27,185 bases of DNA from Candidatus Rifleibacteriota bacterium (GCA_022704885.1 JAKJFO010000036.1:1-27185), one strand, 5' to 3'; numbered from the stretch's first letter, positions 1 to 8,851 are shown. Made by a program: numbers and translations. Notes: generated by a model not told the origin, from the sequence alone.

Positions 1-13
1 AAGGGCTGTTGTT

Positions 14-1810
14 GTGAGATTCTCCTGGCTGAACTGGCTTGTCTGCGTATTGCTGGGGTTACTGCTTTATCTTGGCAGTCCGGCGCTGGTCGAAGATGCT
101 GAAAACCGCTGGCTCGACCTGCTTTTTCGTTATCGCGGGGCGGCGGCAACCGACTCACGCATCATCATCGTCGGAATCGATCAGGAAACTCTGAGCTGGG
201 GCGCCCGGCCGATGTTTGCCTGGGGGCCTATATATGCTGAACTGGCGCAGGCGGCAGCGCAGGCGTCGGCTTCGGTTCTGCTTTTTGACCTGATTTTTTC
301 GCCGACTTCAGAAAGCGTGCTGCGCGAACATGTCCGCTCACTCGCAGCAGAACTGGGCGAGAATGTGTCGCCGCGCCTGCTGCGGGCTATTGGCTTCGAC
401 AAGCCATTTCGAGCAGCTCTGCTCGAGATGATCAAATCAGGAACCCGGCTGGTGCTGGGATTTGCCTGGGAGCGCAACCAGCCGGTGTTTTCCGACCCTT
501 CGCTGTTGCATATCGCCAGGCGTGAAAATACTGGATACTACAATATCGCAACCGCACGTGACGGAGTGACGCGAAGCATCGAACTCTACAGTGACCATGG
601 CGGCGAGCGGGTGAGCGCTGTTTCTGTAGTGGCAGCCGGCAAACTCGCCTCGCTGACTGCAATACTGCCTGCCATGCCGTTGCAGCATATCAACTTTCGT
701 GGGCCACGCAACAGTTTCAATCTGCTGCAGCTTAAAAACCTTCTCGAACGCTATCGTGCCGGAGAAAACCTGCATGCGCAGCTGGCTGGCAAAATCGTTC
801 TTGTCGGTTTCACCGGTATCACCGACTTCAAATCGACCCCCTTCGGTTTCATGCCTGGAGTCGAGCTGCATGCCAGCATTATCGACAATCTGCTCAACCG
901 CAGATTTCTGCACAAGGTATCGCCTGCGCAGGAATTGCTGGCAGTCAGCCTGATCATACTGCTTCTGTTGTTATGTTCGCTGCGTTACCGCATACAGTCG
1001 GTCATAGCCGGATTCATCGCGGCTTTCAGCTGGGCAGTTGTTTCGCTGCACGGGTTCGACGGATTCTATCTGCCGGTGGCCCGGCCATTGCTGCTACTCG
1101 CGGCATTCATAAGTATTACCGCCATTATCGCCTACCGTTCGATTTATGTCGACCGGCGGCGCGTGCGTCAGATATTCAGTCGCTACGTCAGCGACAGTGT
1201 TCTGCATCAGGTTCTGACTTCGGATGAGCGGGATTTCATGCAGGGCAAACGACGACAGCTCTGCATTCTGATTGCTGATATCAGAGGGTTTACCACGTTC
1301 AGCGAAAAACGCGATGCCCACCAGGTCGTCAAGTTTCTCAACGCCTATTTCAGCGCAGTTACCGAAATGATCATGCGGCATCGTGGTGTTGTCGACAAGT
1401 TTCTCGGTGACGGTCTGCTGGCTTTTTTCAACGCGCCGGTCGAAGATGACGATTTTGCTGATAATGCCCTGAAAGCAGCTTTAGAAATCAGGGCCTATTC
1501 AGATTCTCCGGAGTTCAGGGCGATCAGCCACGAAGAACGGCTGAAGGTCGGCATAGCACTGCATGTGGGTGACTCAGTGTTCGGTAACATAGGCTCGACA
1601 CGTAAAACCGAGTTTACCGTTATCGGTGACACCGTTAACACCTGCTCACGCATGGAATCATTGAACAAAGAGTTCGAAACATCTATAATAGCAAGTGGCC
1701 AGCTGACTGCGCTGATTCGTCAGCAGGTGAAATGGCAGTTTCTTGGTAAACGAAGTATTCGCGGCAAGACCGCCGAAATCGAGCTTTACACGATTTCCGA
1801 TCAGGAGTGA
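14..1810 (+). CDS. CHASE2-domain adenylate cyclase (class III), membrane-bound
   Basis: Predicted to make cyclic AMP from ATP at the inner membrane in response to a signal sensed outside. An N-terminal hydrophobic segment (about residues 5-25) is followed by an extracytoplasmic CHASE2 region (about 30-300), a cluster of hydrophobic helices (about 305-370) and a class III cyclase domain (about 405-595). Both metal aspartates are visible, D422 in IADIRGFT and D466 in DKFLGDG. The purine-selecting pair is K462 and D539 (GDTVN), the adenylate rather than guanylate pattern; transition-state N542 and R546 are also present. The 598-residue length is normal for the family. I chose the GTG start because AAGGG lies 8 bases upstream, but the frame is open to the window edge, so an upstream start cannot be excluded. 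The next gene follows after 3 bases, so the two are probably co-transcribed. Confidence 0.9.
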   Translation: MRFSWLNWLVCVLLGLLLYLGSPALVEDAENRWLDLLFRYRGAAATDSRIIIVGIDQETLSWGARPMFAWGPIYAELAQAAAQASASVLLFDLIFSPTSESVLREHVRSLAAELGENVSPRLLRAIGFDKPFRAALLEMIKSGTRLVLGFAWERNQPVFSDPSLLHIARRENTGYYNIATARDGVTRSIELYSDHGGERVSAVSVVAAGKLASLTAILPAMPLQHINFRGPRNSFNLLQLKNLLERYRAGENLHAQLAGKIVLVGFTGITDFKSTPFGFMPGVELHASIIDNLLNRRFLHKVSPAQELLAVSLIILLLLLCSLRYRIQSVIAGFIAAFSWAVVSLHGFDGFYLPVARPLLLLAAFISITAIIAYRSIYVDRRRVRQIFSRYVSDSVLHQVLTSDERDFMQGKRRQLCILIADIRGFTTFSEKRDAHQVVKFLNAYFSAVTEMIMRHRGVVDKFLGDGLLAFFNAPVEDDDFADNALKAALEIRAYSDSPEFRAISHEERLKVGIALHVGDSVFGNIGSTRKTEFTVIGDTVNTCSRMESLNKEFETSIIASGQLTALIRQQVKWQFLGKRSIRGKTAEIELYTISDQE

Positions 1811-1813
1811 AAT

Positions 1814-2908
1814 ATGACGGTAAAGATATTTAAACTGGTTCTGGTTTGTCTGATACTGACCGCCTCAGTTCATGCGGCAGGTGAAGACGTCGCACTGGTT
1901 ACGGCATTGACCGGCACGGCAACTGCCAGCTGGGTCGAACCGGTTGCTGACGAAAGTCAGGTCAAAGACGAAGACCGGCGCAGCCATGAATGGAAGCTTG
2001 AAGTCGCCGAAATGCTGCCGGCCGGTGCTGAAGTCAAGACTGGCGCTGATTCAGAACTGACCATCATTCATCTTGCCGGCAACGTCGAATATAACATCGG
2101 TCCCTTGGCTCAGGTCAGGATCAGCGACGACAAAGTGGAAGGACAGGATGTCGTATCCATGCCGGTAAAGCTGGTCTCTGCCGATCTCGGGCTGGCCGGT
2201 TCGATGCAGAATCAGGTCGGAGCCGTAATTTCTGATCATGTCGAAGAAGGTCAGGCCTCAAGTCTGCAAGATTCATACGATACCGGTGGAACCAAGAGTG
2301 TGTCTTTCGAGCTCAACCGCGAAACTGAAGAAAAGGCTTCGCGGCTTTCGATAGAGCTGCAACCGGCTCCTGCTCCTGCCGCCGCGTCTGGTGCCGCCGC
2401 CAGAATGCCGGTGTCATCGCTGCCGGTTGCCAGGATTTCGTCATCTGATGAAGAATCTGAAGACAGGTTAGATGCGCAGGTAGAGAATGAATATGCGAAA
2501 AAGCGCGAAGAAATGCCGCAGACCCTGGTTATGGTCGAAGCCTGCTTTGCTCTGCCGAAAGAGATACTGACAAAAGTTGCCCCGGAAGATGCCGGTCTCG
2601 AAGTTGCAGACTATGAAATCAAGATGGTCGACACCTTTGGTGGCTGGGTTGATTTTAACTTCAAGACACCGGTAGTCGAAAAGAACTTCAACCTGAACAT
2701 CAAGGGCAGCAGCGGAATTCTGCCGATTACCCTGCATGTCGAAGATGCAATGCCGTCGGTGGCTTATGCCTGGCGCCTCGAAAAGAGTGGTCTGCTGGCG
2801 CAGGCTGCTTCGATATGGCTCAAACTGCAGGCTGGCGGTATGGCCGAAACCCGGGTTGCTCCTCACTTGAAGCGCATCAGGGGAAAATTGCTGCAGTCAC
2901 AGAACTGA
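1814..2908 (+). CDS. Secreted FecR-like domain protein
   Basis: A 364-residue exported protein of unknown role. A signal peptide is clear (MTVKIFKLVLVCLILTASVHA, cleaved near residue 21). Residues of about 28-115 resemble the FecR fold found in envelope proteins: an opening 'LTGTAT' strand, then 'LPAGAEVKTGADSELTI' and a 'GPLAQVRI' segment. A Pro/Ala/Ser-rich linker (about 185-205) and an acidic stretch separate it from a C-terminal part I do not recognise. AGGAG at 1803-1807, inside the end of the cyclase gene, gives a well-placed ribosome site. FecR-like proteins are often found beside CHASE2 cyclases, so it may be a periplasmic partner of the sensor; this is inference from position. Its transcript ends at the hairpin at 2926-2958. 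Confidence 0.75.
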   Translation: MTVKIFKLVLVCLILTASVHAAGEDVALVTALTGTATASWVEPVADESQVKDEDRRSHEWKLEVAEMLPAGAEVKTGADSELTIIHLAGNVEYNIGPLAQVRISDDKVEGQDVVSMPVKLVSADLGLAGSMQNQVGAVISDHVEEGQASSLQDSYDTGGTKSVSFELNRETEEKASRLSIELQPAPAPAAASGAAARMPVSSLPVARISSSDEESEDRLDAQVENEYAKKREEMPQTLVMVEACFALPKEILTKVAPEDAGLEVADYEIKMVDTFGGWVDFNFKTPVVEKNFNLNIKGSSGILPITLHVEDAMPSVAYAWRLEKSGLLAQAASIWLKLQAGGMAETRVAPHLKRIRGKLLQSQN

Positions 2909-2920
2909 TGCTGTTGTTGT

Positions 2921-3652
2921 TTACGTCAGCCCTGCTGCCTGCAGCAGGGCTGATTTTTCTTCGGCAGTAAGTAGTCGCAACTCTCCGGGTGGCAGATTGC
3001 CGAGCTGCAGAGGGCCGAAACGAATGCGGTGCAGACTGACGACCGGTCGTCTGAAGCTGGCAAACATGCGCCTGACCTGGCGTTTCTTGCCTTCGCTGAT
3101 AATTACCGAATAGCATTGCGGGTCAGCGAGCTGGCGCAGTCGGCATGGTGCGGTAATGCCCTCTTCTATCGCCACGCCCTGTCGGAACTGTTTCTGTTCG
3201 TCAGGGCTGAGCGGCTCGCCATCGATTTTGACGAGATACTCTTTTTCGACCTTGTAAGAGGGGTGCAGCAGACGGTTGGTCAGTTCGCCATAATCGGTAA
3301 TCAGCAGAAGACCGGTAGAATCGCGGTCCAGGCGGCCAATCGGGTAAAGGCGCCGGTCGGTCGGCAGGAAATCGCTGATGGTCTGGCGGCCGCGCTCGTC
3401 TTTGAGCGTGGTTACGACGCCGAGTGGTTTGTGAAAAATGTAGATCGCCGGCTGTTGTTTTGTTGGGGGGCTGATTACCTTGCCGTCGATTCTGATTTCG
3501 GGCAGCTGGTCGGGGTCGATCGAGAAACCCTGTGTCGTCAGGCGGATTCCGTCGATTTCGATACGCCCGTTTTCGATAAGCCTTTCGATGCCGCGGCGCG
3601 AAGCAATTCCCCATCCGGCCAGCAGTTTCTGAATGCGGACAGGTTCACTCAT
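2921..3652 (-). CDS. 16S/23S rRNA pseudouridine synthase, RsuA/RluB family
   Basis: Converts a specific uridine in ribosomal RNA to pseudouridine in the cytoplasm. An N-terminal S4 RNA-binding domain (about residues 5-50; 'IQKLLAGWGIASRRG') precedes the catalytic domain, which holds the family motif GRLDRDSTGLL with the catalytic aspartate D109. Downstream features 'KEYLV' and 'GKKRQVRRMF' are typical of the RsuA/RluB/RluE/RluF group. At 243 residues it has the usual length. Which uridine is modified cannot be told from the sequence. It lies 17 bases after the small secreted-protein gene and no strong Shine-Dalgarno site precedes the ATG, so translation may depend on the upstream gene. Its last codons contain the terminator hairpin of the opposing operon. 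Confidence 0.93.
   Translation of the reverse strand: MSEPVRIQKLLAGWGIASRRGIERLIENGRIEIDGIRLTTQGFSIDPDQLPEIRIDGKVISPPTKQQPAIYIFHKPLGVVTTLKDERGRQTISDFLPTDRRLYPIGRLDRDSTGLLLITDYGELTNRLLHPSYKVEKEYLVKIDGEPLSPDEQKQFRQGVAIEEGITAPCRLRQLADPQCYSVIISEGKKRQVRRMFASFRRPVVSLHRIRFGPLQLGNLPPGELRLLTAEEKSALLQAAGLT
2926..2958 (+). terminator. Perfect rho-independent terminator for the cyclase/FecR operon
   Basis: Thirteen-base arms (2926-2938 and 2941-2953) are perfectly complementary around CT; in practice the loop would open to 4-6 bases. A run of five T follows on the plus strand. The hairpin lies 18 bases after the FecR-like stop codon. On the minus strand no T run follows, so it should act in one direction only. 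The hairpin is also coding: it makes up the last residues of the convergent pseudouridine synthase. Confidence 0.85.
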
Positions 3653-3669
3653 GATTCATACAGTGCGGT

Positions 3670-4245
3670 TCACCATTGGCAGAGAACAGTGAAATCCATG
3701 ACGCGGCCCGCTTTGGTATCGGAATAGGAGCCGCGTGAAAAAAACGGGTCTCTGAGCTCGCCGGTGCGTTCGATCAATGGAAACAGGTGCGAGAAAATCA
3801 GGCTGCTCTTGAGAGTGAGACCCTGCAGTGAGACGGAGTTGCCAAAACTGGTTTCGACGGTAGTCAGAACTGCCATATTTTCGGGAATACTGCCGGATTT
3901 CCATGAGAACATGCCAGGTCTGAGAATATTGCAGAAGGTGGCGAAGTGACGACTGGCATCGTTGCGGGTCGGACTTATTCTGATCATGATGGCGGCCTTG
4001 CCGTCTTCTCTGGCACTGACCGAAGCAAACTGCACATACATGTCGTTCGAGTTGGCCAGATTGAGGGCATGTTCGATATCAGCGAATTCGCCAGAAAAAA
4101 CGAATTCCTGATGCGTTTCGAGGTCGCGATGGCTGATCTGTCCGAATTTGTCGGAAAGGTTGGCCAGAATGGCCTCGTTTGCCTGAGCAATGAGCGGCAG
4201 GGTCAGAACTAACATGGTTAAAAGCAGATAAGCGGATTTTTTCAT
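3670..4245 (-). CDS. Small secreted protein of unknown function
   Basis: I do not recognise this 191-residue protein. It begins with a textbook signal peptide (MKKSAYLLLTMLVLTLPLIAQA, cleaved after about residue 22), so it should be exported to the periplasm or beyond. The mature part is mixed alpha/beta in composition, with three cysteine-poor hydrophobic strands and two Cys (one in 'FATFCNIL', one at 'VLCQW' at the extreme C-terminus) that could form a disulfide. GGGGGA lies 5 bases before the ATG, a strong ribosome site. The gene follows the PilB-like fusion gene by 52 bases on the same strand and precedes the pseudouridine synthase, so it is probably part of that operon. A role near the pilus/secretion motor is a guess from position only. 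Confidence 0.7.
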   Translation of the reverse strand: MKKSAYLLLTMLVLTLPLIAQANEAILANLSDKFGQISHRDLETHQEFVFSGEFADIEHALNLANSNDMYVQFASVSAREDGKAAIMIRISPTRNDASRHFATFCNILRPGMFSWKSGSIPENMAVLTTVETSFGNSVSLQGLTLKSSLIFSHLFPLIERTGELRDPFFSRGSYSDTKAGRVMDFTVLCQW

Positions 4246-4297
4246 CGGTTCCCCCGGTCATTTGTCAAATTCAGCCGGATTACAGCTGATTACAGGA

Positions 4298-7200
4298 TCA
4301 GGTTGCCGCCGGCAGTTCGACGGTAACCAGGGTACTGGTGTCGGGTGTGCTCTTTATGCTGATATCACCGTTACATAGTGATACCAGCTTCTTGGCTACA
4401 GCCAGTCCGAGGCCAAGAGATGACTTGTCTGCTGATGAAAAAGGCTTGAACAGGCTGGCCTGCTGCTCGAGCGGTATACCTTTGCCGCTGTCGAAAATGA
4501 TGAATTCGACACGATCGGTCGTTTTGGGCTTGAGTCTGGTGACTACCTTGATTTCGCCGCCTTTGCTGCCGAGCCCGATCAGCGCATTGATGAACAGGTT
4601 GCTGGCGATGGTGGCGAACGACTCGGGGTCGATCTGCACTGGCGGCAGATCTGCCGGCAGGCTTTTCGAAACCTTGAGGTTTTTGCCGATATCCTTGACG
4701 CCTGAGAGCAGGCGGGCGGTAACTACGTGGTTCTTGAGCCCTGCAAAAATCTCTTTTTCGATGAGCTGATTCAGCTGCATTCTGGCGAGTTTCGGTTTGA
4801 TATCGGCAAGATGCGAAATCAGATTTCTGACGTTGTAATCCATTCTCTGGCCCTGGGCCTGAATCAATGGCAGAACTTTGTCGGCCATGTCAGTTTTACC
4901 AGCCTGCGCGCGAATCTGCTCGAGTGGTGCGACTATGTTGTGTTTGAGAATCTCTTTGTTTATCGCTGCGGCTGCGGCCGCCGGCGATTCAGCGACTCCG
5001 GATACTTTTGCCAGCATGCTGGTGAATTCGTGCAGTTCACGTGACAGATTGCTGATCGAGCCACCGTCGGCGATGACGGCACCACCGGCTGTCGGCATTG
5101 CTGCCGTCGGCATGATAACCTTTGGTGAAGATTCTTCGGCCATTTTAGGCTTTTTATCTTCTTCGGTTTTTTCGTCGCCACCGGCATCGACAGTTGTGTT
5201 GAATACTTCCTGAACCGAGGTGACGCCTGTGATAAGTTTGTAAAGAGCCGATTCGCGCAGTGACAGCATGCCGTCTACCAGAGCCTGTCGTCGCATTTCC
5301 TCGGTATTGGCCTTGTTTTCGATCAACTCGCGGAACTTTTGCGTCATGGTGAGAACTTCGTAGATACCCTGGCGCCCTTTGAGTCCTACGTTATCGCAGT
5401 CCGGGCAACCCTCACCTTTGCGGAAAACCAGATTGTCGATCTTGTATTTATCGTCGAGGTGCAGCTTTTTAAGCAGGCGTTCGTCGATTCCGAGTGAGAG
5501 CAGCAGGTCTTTATCAGCCTTGTATTCTTTTGCGCAGGTTTTGCAGACCTTCTTGACCAGGCGCTGGGCCTGAACGATACGAAGCGAGGTCGAAAGGCTG
5601 AAAGGTTCGATGCCCATGTTGAGCAGGCGGGCTACGGTTGCCGGCGCATCGTTGGTGTGCAGAGTCGAGATGACGAGGTGGCCGGTCATTGCTGCCTTGA
5701 TCGCGATCGAAGCGGTTTCGAAGTCGCGAATTTCGCCGAGCATGATGACGTCCGGGTCCTGGCGCAGAAACGAGCGCAGGGCGGCCGAAAAGTCGAGGCC
5801 GATGTCGGGGTGGCACTGCACCTGGTTGATGCCCATCAGGTTGTATTCGACCGGGTCTTCTGCGGTCATGATATTGATCGATGGATTGTTCAACAGAAAC
5901 AGCGAAGAATAAAGTGTCGTGGTTTTACCTGAGCCGGTCGGGCCGGTTACCAGCACGATGCCGTTCGAGCATTTGACGCCTTCCATGAAGCGTTCGAGAA
6001 CGAATGGCTCGAAGCCGAGGTCGCCGAGGTCTACTCTCAGGTTGCCCTGGTCGCAGATACGCATGACGATTTTTTCGCCCCAGATACAGGGAATGCATGA
6101 CACGCGCAGGTCGATCTTGCGGTTCTGCATGTTGAGCTTGATACGACCATCCTGCGGGCGTCGGGTCTCGGCGATGTCGAGATTGGCCATGACCTTGATG
6201 CGGCTGACCACGCCGGCGTGCGCGGCGCGGGCCGGGGTCATGAACAGCTTCATGATGCCGTCGAGACGAAATCTGATGCGCAGTTCATGTTCGTAAATTT
6301 CGATATGAATGTCGGAAACATTCATGTTGACTGCCTGGGTCAGAATCAGGTTAACCAGCTTGATGATCGGGGCATCGTTTTCGCCCATTTCGAGGCCGTC
6401 GTCGTCACCGCCGCCGCCGCCGAGCTCACTGCCGATGTTGTCGGCAAGGGAGTCGACGTTTTCGCCATAAAGGTTGCCCAGAGCAGCCATGATCGAAAGT
6501 TCAGAACTGACGACCGGCGAAACCCGCATGCCGGTCATCATTTCGATGTGGTCGATGGTGATGATATCGGTCGGATCTGTCATTGCCAGAACCAGCTTGT
6601 TGTTCTCGCGTTTGACCGGGCAGAGAATCTGCTCATGGCAGAGCTTTTTCGGCAGCAGGGTGGCAAGCACCGGATCAACGAGGCTTTCGTCGAGATCGAC
6701 GAATGGAATGTTGAACTGCTTTGACAGCGCGATTGACAACTGCTTGTTGGTGAGAATGCCGTGTTTTACCAGATAGGCGCCGAGGCGGATTTTGTCGTTC
6801 TTGGCGCCCTGAATGGCGTCGTTGAGCTGCTCGGCTGTGCAGTATTTCGATTCGACGAGAATGTCGCCGAGTCTTTTGCGCGGCCCTTTTGTCTGTTTAG
6901 ACTGTTTTTCGCCGCTTTTCTGGGCGATCTTGTTGTCGAGTGCCTCGCCGAGAACCTTGGCCGGCCGCAGCGCCAGTGTAGCATTGGTGCCGATAAGAAT
7001 CTGGCTGTTGCCTGGTTCGACCGTGCCGACGATGAGCTCGGCGCCGTTGATTCTGATTGGAATGATGCGGCGCTCTTTGATGAACTTGATATCTATAAGT
7101 TTGAAGGCATCCTGGGGGATGTCGATCTCATCGATCTTGATAAAAGGAACATTGAGAATCTCGGCTTCTTTGACCGCCAGGATTTCTTCAGTGATCGCAT

Positions 7201-7375
7201 CGAGGCTGGCGAGAGATTCGATGAAATTTTTGGGGTCGGGGTTCGCGGTTGTCAGTTCTTCCCAGATTGCGTGGTTAACGATGTTTTCGTTGATGAGCAG
7301 GCGGCAGAGCTTTTCCATCGCTTCTACATCAGTTGGAAAAGCGGGAAAACTCTTCTTGAAGGTCGCCTGGTCCAT
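4298..7375 (-). CDS. PilB/GspE-type assembly ATPase fused to a histidine-kinase-like module
   Basis: A 1025-residue fusion. Residues of about 1-160 and 165-310 look like two tandem MshEN/GspE N-terminal domains ('RLGDILVESKYCT', 'RLGAYLVKHGILT'). A Gly/Asp linker leads into the motor ATPase, with Walker A GPTGSGKT at 478-485, an Asp-rich box, Walker B at 543-551 (VIMLGEIRD), the His box and a CxxC...CxxC zinc motif. A Pro/Ala/Lys-rich linker (about 730-775) joins a C-terminal kinase-like part: an H-box-like LKHNIVAPL with H812, an N-box with N930, a G1 box DSGKG with D962, and a G2 segment GLGLAV. The motor powers type IV pilus or type II secretion assembly in known relatives; the kinase part suggests ATP-binding or phospho-signalling control. 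The start has AGGA 7 bases upstream. Cotranscribed with the TPR gene 16 bases away. Confidence 0.92.
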   Translation of the reverse strand: MDQATFKKSFPAFPTDVEAMEKLCRLLINENIVNHAIWEELTTANPDPKNFIESLASLDAITEEILAVKEAEILNVPFIKIDEIDIPQDAFKLIDIKFIKERRIIPIRINGAELIVGTVEPGNSQILIGTNATLALRPAKVLGEALDNKIAQKSGEKQSKQTKGPRKRLGDILVESKYCTAEQLNDAIQGAKNDKIRLGAYLVKHGILTNKQLSIALSKQFNIPFVDLDESLVDPVLATLLPKKLCHEQILCPVKRENNKLVLAMTDPTDIITIDHIEMMTGMRVSPVVSSELSIMAALGNLYGENVDSLADNIGSELGGGGGDDDGLEMGENDAPIIKLVNLILTQAVNMNVSDIHIEIYEHELRIRFRLDGIMKLFMTPARAAHAGVVSRIKVMANLDIAETRRPQDGRIKLNMQNRKIDLRVSCIPCIWGEKIVMRICDQGNLRVDLGDLGFEPFVLERFMEGVKCSNGIVLVTGPTGSGKTTTLYSSLFLLNNPSINIMTAEDPVEYNLMGINQVQCHPDIGLDFSAALRSFLRQDPDVIMLGEIRDFETASIAIKAAMTGHLVISTLHTNDAPATVARLLNMGIEPFSLSTSLRIVQAQRLVKKVCKTCAKEYKADKDLLLSLGIDERLLKKLHLDDKYKIDNLVFRKGEGCPDCDNVGLKGRQGIYEVLTMTQKFRELIENKANTEEMRRQALVDGMLSLRESALYKLITGVTSVQEVFNTTVDAGGDEKTEEDKKPKMAEESSPKVIMPTAAMPTAGGAVIADGGSISNLSRELHEFTSMLAKVSGVAESPAAAAAAINKEILKHNIVAPLEQIRAQAGKTDMADKVLPLIQAQGQRMDYNVRNLISHLADIKPKLARMQLNQLIEKEIFAGLKNHVVTARLLSGVKDIGKNLKVSKSLPADLPPVQIDPESFATIASNLFINALIGLGSKGGEIKVVTRLKPKTTDRVEFIIFDSGKGIPLEQQASLFKPFSSADKSSLGLGLAVAKKLVSLCNGDISIKSTPDTSTLVTVELPAAT

Positions 7376-7391
7376 CTATTTGTCCTGGTGG

Positions 7392-8810
7392 TTATTTTTG
7401 TTCGTCAACAAGCTGTTGGGCTATTCTAGCAAAAGATGGCCGCAGATTCAACGATAACGCTTTGCTAAAATGTGTACGCGCCTTTTTCTTTGCTTTTGAT
7501 CTGATAAGCATGCCCAGCTGAAAGTGAGCGTCGGCATAGTCGGGGTTGAGCTCAAGCGCCTTTTCGAGCATGTCTTTAGCCTTTGTCGTATCATTCTGCT
7601 GAATATGAGCCAGTGCCGCCCAGTAAAAGGCATCCGGGTAAGTATCGTTGATTTCTATCGCGGCTTCAAAGTGACGCAGGGCGTCATCCCACTGGCAGTC
7701 TTCGAAGTATCTGATGCCAAGATTGATGCGGCTGGCAGCCATGTCGAGCTCGAGAATCGCAATTTTTTTCAGCTCGTTGAGAGCTTCTTCGTAGAATTCC
7801 TGTTTCATCAGCGATTCATAGTTAAGAAACTCGGGTGTATTGTCTTTGCCGGTTCTCAGAACCATCTGGTGATAATATTCGATGGCTTTGTCGGTTTCGT
7901 CACACAATTCATGTATGGTAGCGAGGTAGAAGCAGGCTGCCACCAGCCCGGGGTTCTTTTTGAGAACGCCCTTGAGTGCAGTTTTAGCTTCGGAAAGATA
8001 GCCACGGAAAAACAGCGATTTGCCGAGCGCGAGCCCGATATCGAGATAATCAGGGTGTTTAAAAAACTCCGTTCTGAATTTTTCTATGTCGGCATCGAGC
8101 GCATCGATGCGTCGTCGCAGATTCTGCAGGTTTTTTTGTATGGTCGCCCATTGTGGCTGCAGTTTGAGAACCTTGCGGAAAAGCCGTTCGGCATCATCGA
8201 GGTTGTTGGTCTGCATACGCATGGCGCCAAGGTTGTTGAGCAGGCGCGGGTTCTCGGGAGCCAGACGCAGGGCGGTTCTGAATACATCTTCGGCATCACG
8301 GTAGAGACTCATGTCGAGAAGAACATTCCCGAGATTGTTGAGCACTTCAGCATCTTCTGGAAAGACGTGGGCTGCGTGCTGAAGCGTTCTTTCGGCTTCT
8401 TTCAGCATGCCGAGGCGGCGCTGGGTGTTGCCCAGCAGCATAAGAAGAGGGCGGGAATCGGGAATCACCGATTCAGCCTGTTTAAGTTTGCGCAGAGCCT
8501 CACTGTAACTGCCGCGTTTGAGCAGGGCCTTAACTTCGGGCCCGAGCATCGAGGAATTTTCGACAGTCAGCTCGTCTGAGAGTTCCTGGATCTCAGAATC
8601 GAAATTTTCTTCGATAAAGGTGGTCAGTTGCCCGGCCACCTCGCGGTTGCGCTTCAACGCCGCTTCGATGATGAAGTCGATGTTGGGATAGTCAGGCTCG
8701 ATTTTTTTGACCTGATTGAATTCCTGGAGAGCAGATGAGTAAAACTCGCCGCGGAAATAATTTATTCCTCTGTCAAAGTGTTCTTCAGCCTGTTTCGATT
8801 TTATTATCAT
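7392..8810 (-). CDS. Tetratricopeptide-repeat scaffold protein
   Basis: A 472-residue protein made largely of TPR helices. Repeats are visible along most of its length, for example 'NNLGNVLLDMSLYRDAE', 'NNLGAMRMQTNNLDDAE' and 'AHFQLGMLIRSKAKKKA', each followed by the A..A..P spacing of the family. No signal peptide or membrane segment is seen, so it is probably cytoplasmic. TPR proteins bind other proteins; here the partner may be the PilB-like fusion encoded next, with which it shares an operon (gap 16 bases). The ATG at 8810 has only a weak ribosome site; no better in-frame start lies close by. A promoter with a perfect -35 box sits upstream (8881-8852). Confidence 0.85.
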   Translation of the reverse strand: MIIKSKQAEEHFDRGINYFRGEFYSSALQEFNQVKKIEPDYPNIDFIIEAALKRNREVAGQLTTFIEENFDSEIQELSDELTVENSSMLGPEVKALLKRGSYSEALRKLKQAESVIPDSRPLLMLLGNTQRRLGMLKEAERTLQHAAHVFPEDAEVLNNLGNVLLDMSLYRDAEDVFRTALRLAPENPRLLNNLGAMRMQTNNLDDAERLFRKVLKLQPQWATIQKNLQNLRRRIDALDADIEKFRTEFFKHPDYLDIGLALGKSLFFRGYLSEAKTALKGVLKKNPGLVAACFYLATIHELCDETDKAIEYYHQMVLRTGKDNTPEFLNYESLMKQEFYEEALNELKKIAILELDMAASRINLGIRYFEDCQWDDALRHFEAAIEINDTYPDAFYWAALAHIQQNDTTKAKDMLEKALELNPDYADAHFQLGMLIRSKAKKKARTHFSKALSLNLRPSFARIAQQLVDEQK

Positions 8811-8820
8811 TTTACGGGTA

Positions 8821-8849
8821 TTGCCTTACGCAAGGGTTGGTGATACAAT
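8821..8849 (+). promoter_or_regulatory. Sigma-70-type promoter for the AAA+ ATPase gene
   Basis: TTGCCT (8821-8826), a 17-base spacer and TACAAT (8844-8849) match the housekeeping promoter pattern at 4-5 of 6 positions each. The expected start near 8856 leaves about 55 bases of leader before the ATG at 8912. It overlaps the minus-strand promoter head to head. Confidence 0.55.
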
Positions 8850-8851
8850 AC

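Noticed and set aside
6399..6425. A repeated CCG/GTC tract that looks like a microsatellite.
   Set aside because: It encodes the Gly/Asp linker of the PilB-like ATPase (GGGGGDDDG) and stays in frame, so it is coding, not a separate repeat element.
6761..7429. A 222-codon plus-strand frame opposite the PilB-like fusion.
   Set aside because: Antisense to the well-conserved N-terminal domain of the ATPase, with no motif of its own.
7524..8579. A 351-codon plus-strand frame opposite the TPR gene.
   Set aside because: The minus-strand TPR repeats are convincing and this frame shows no domain; it arises from the third-position bias of the real gene.
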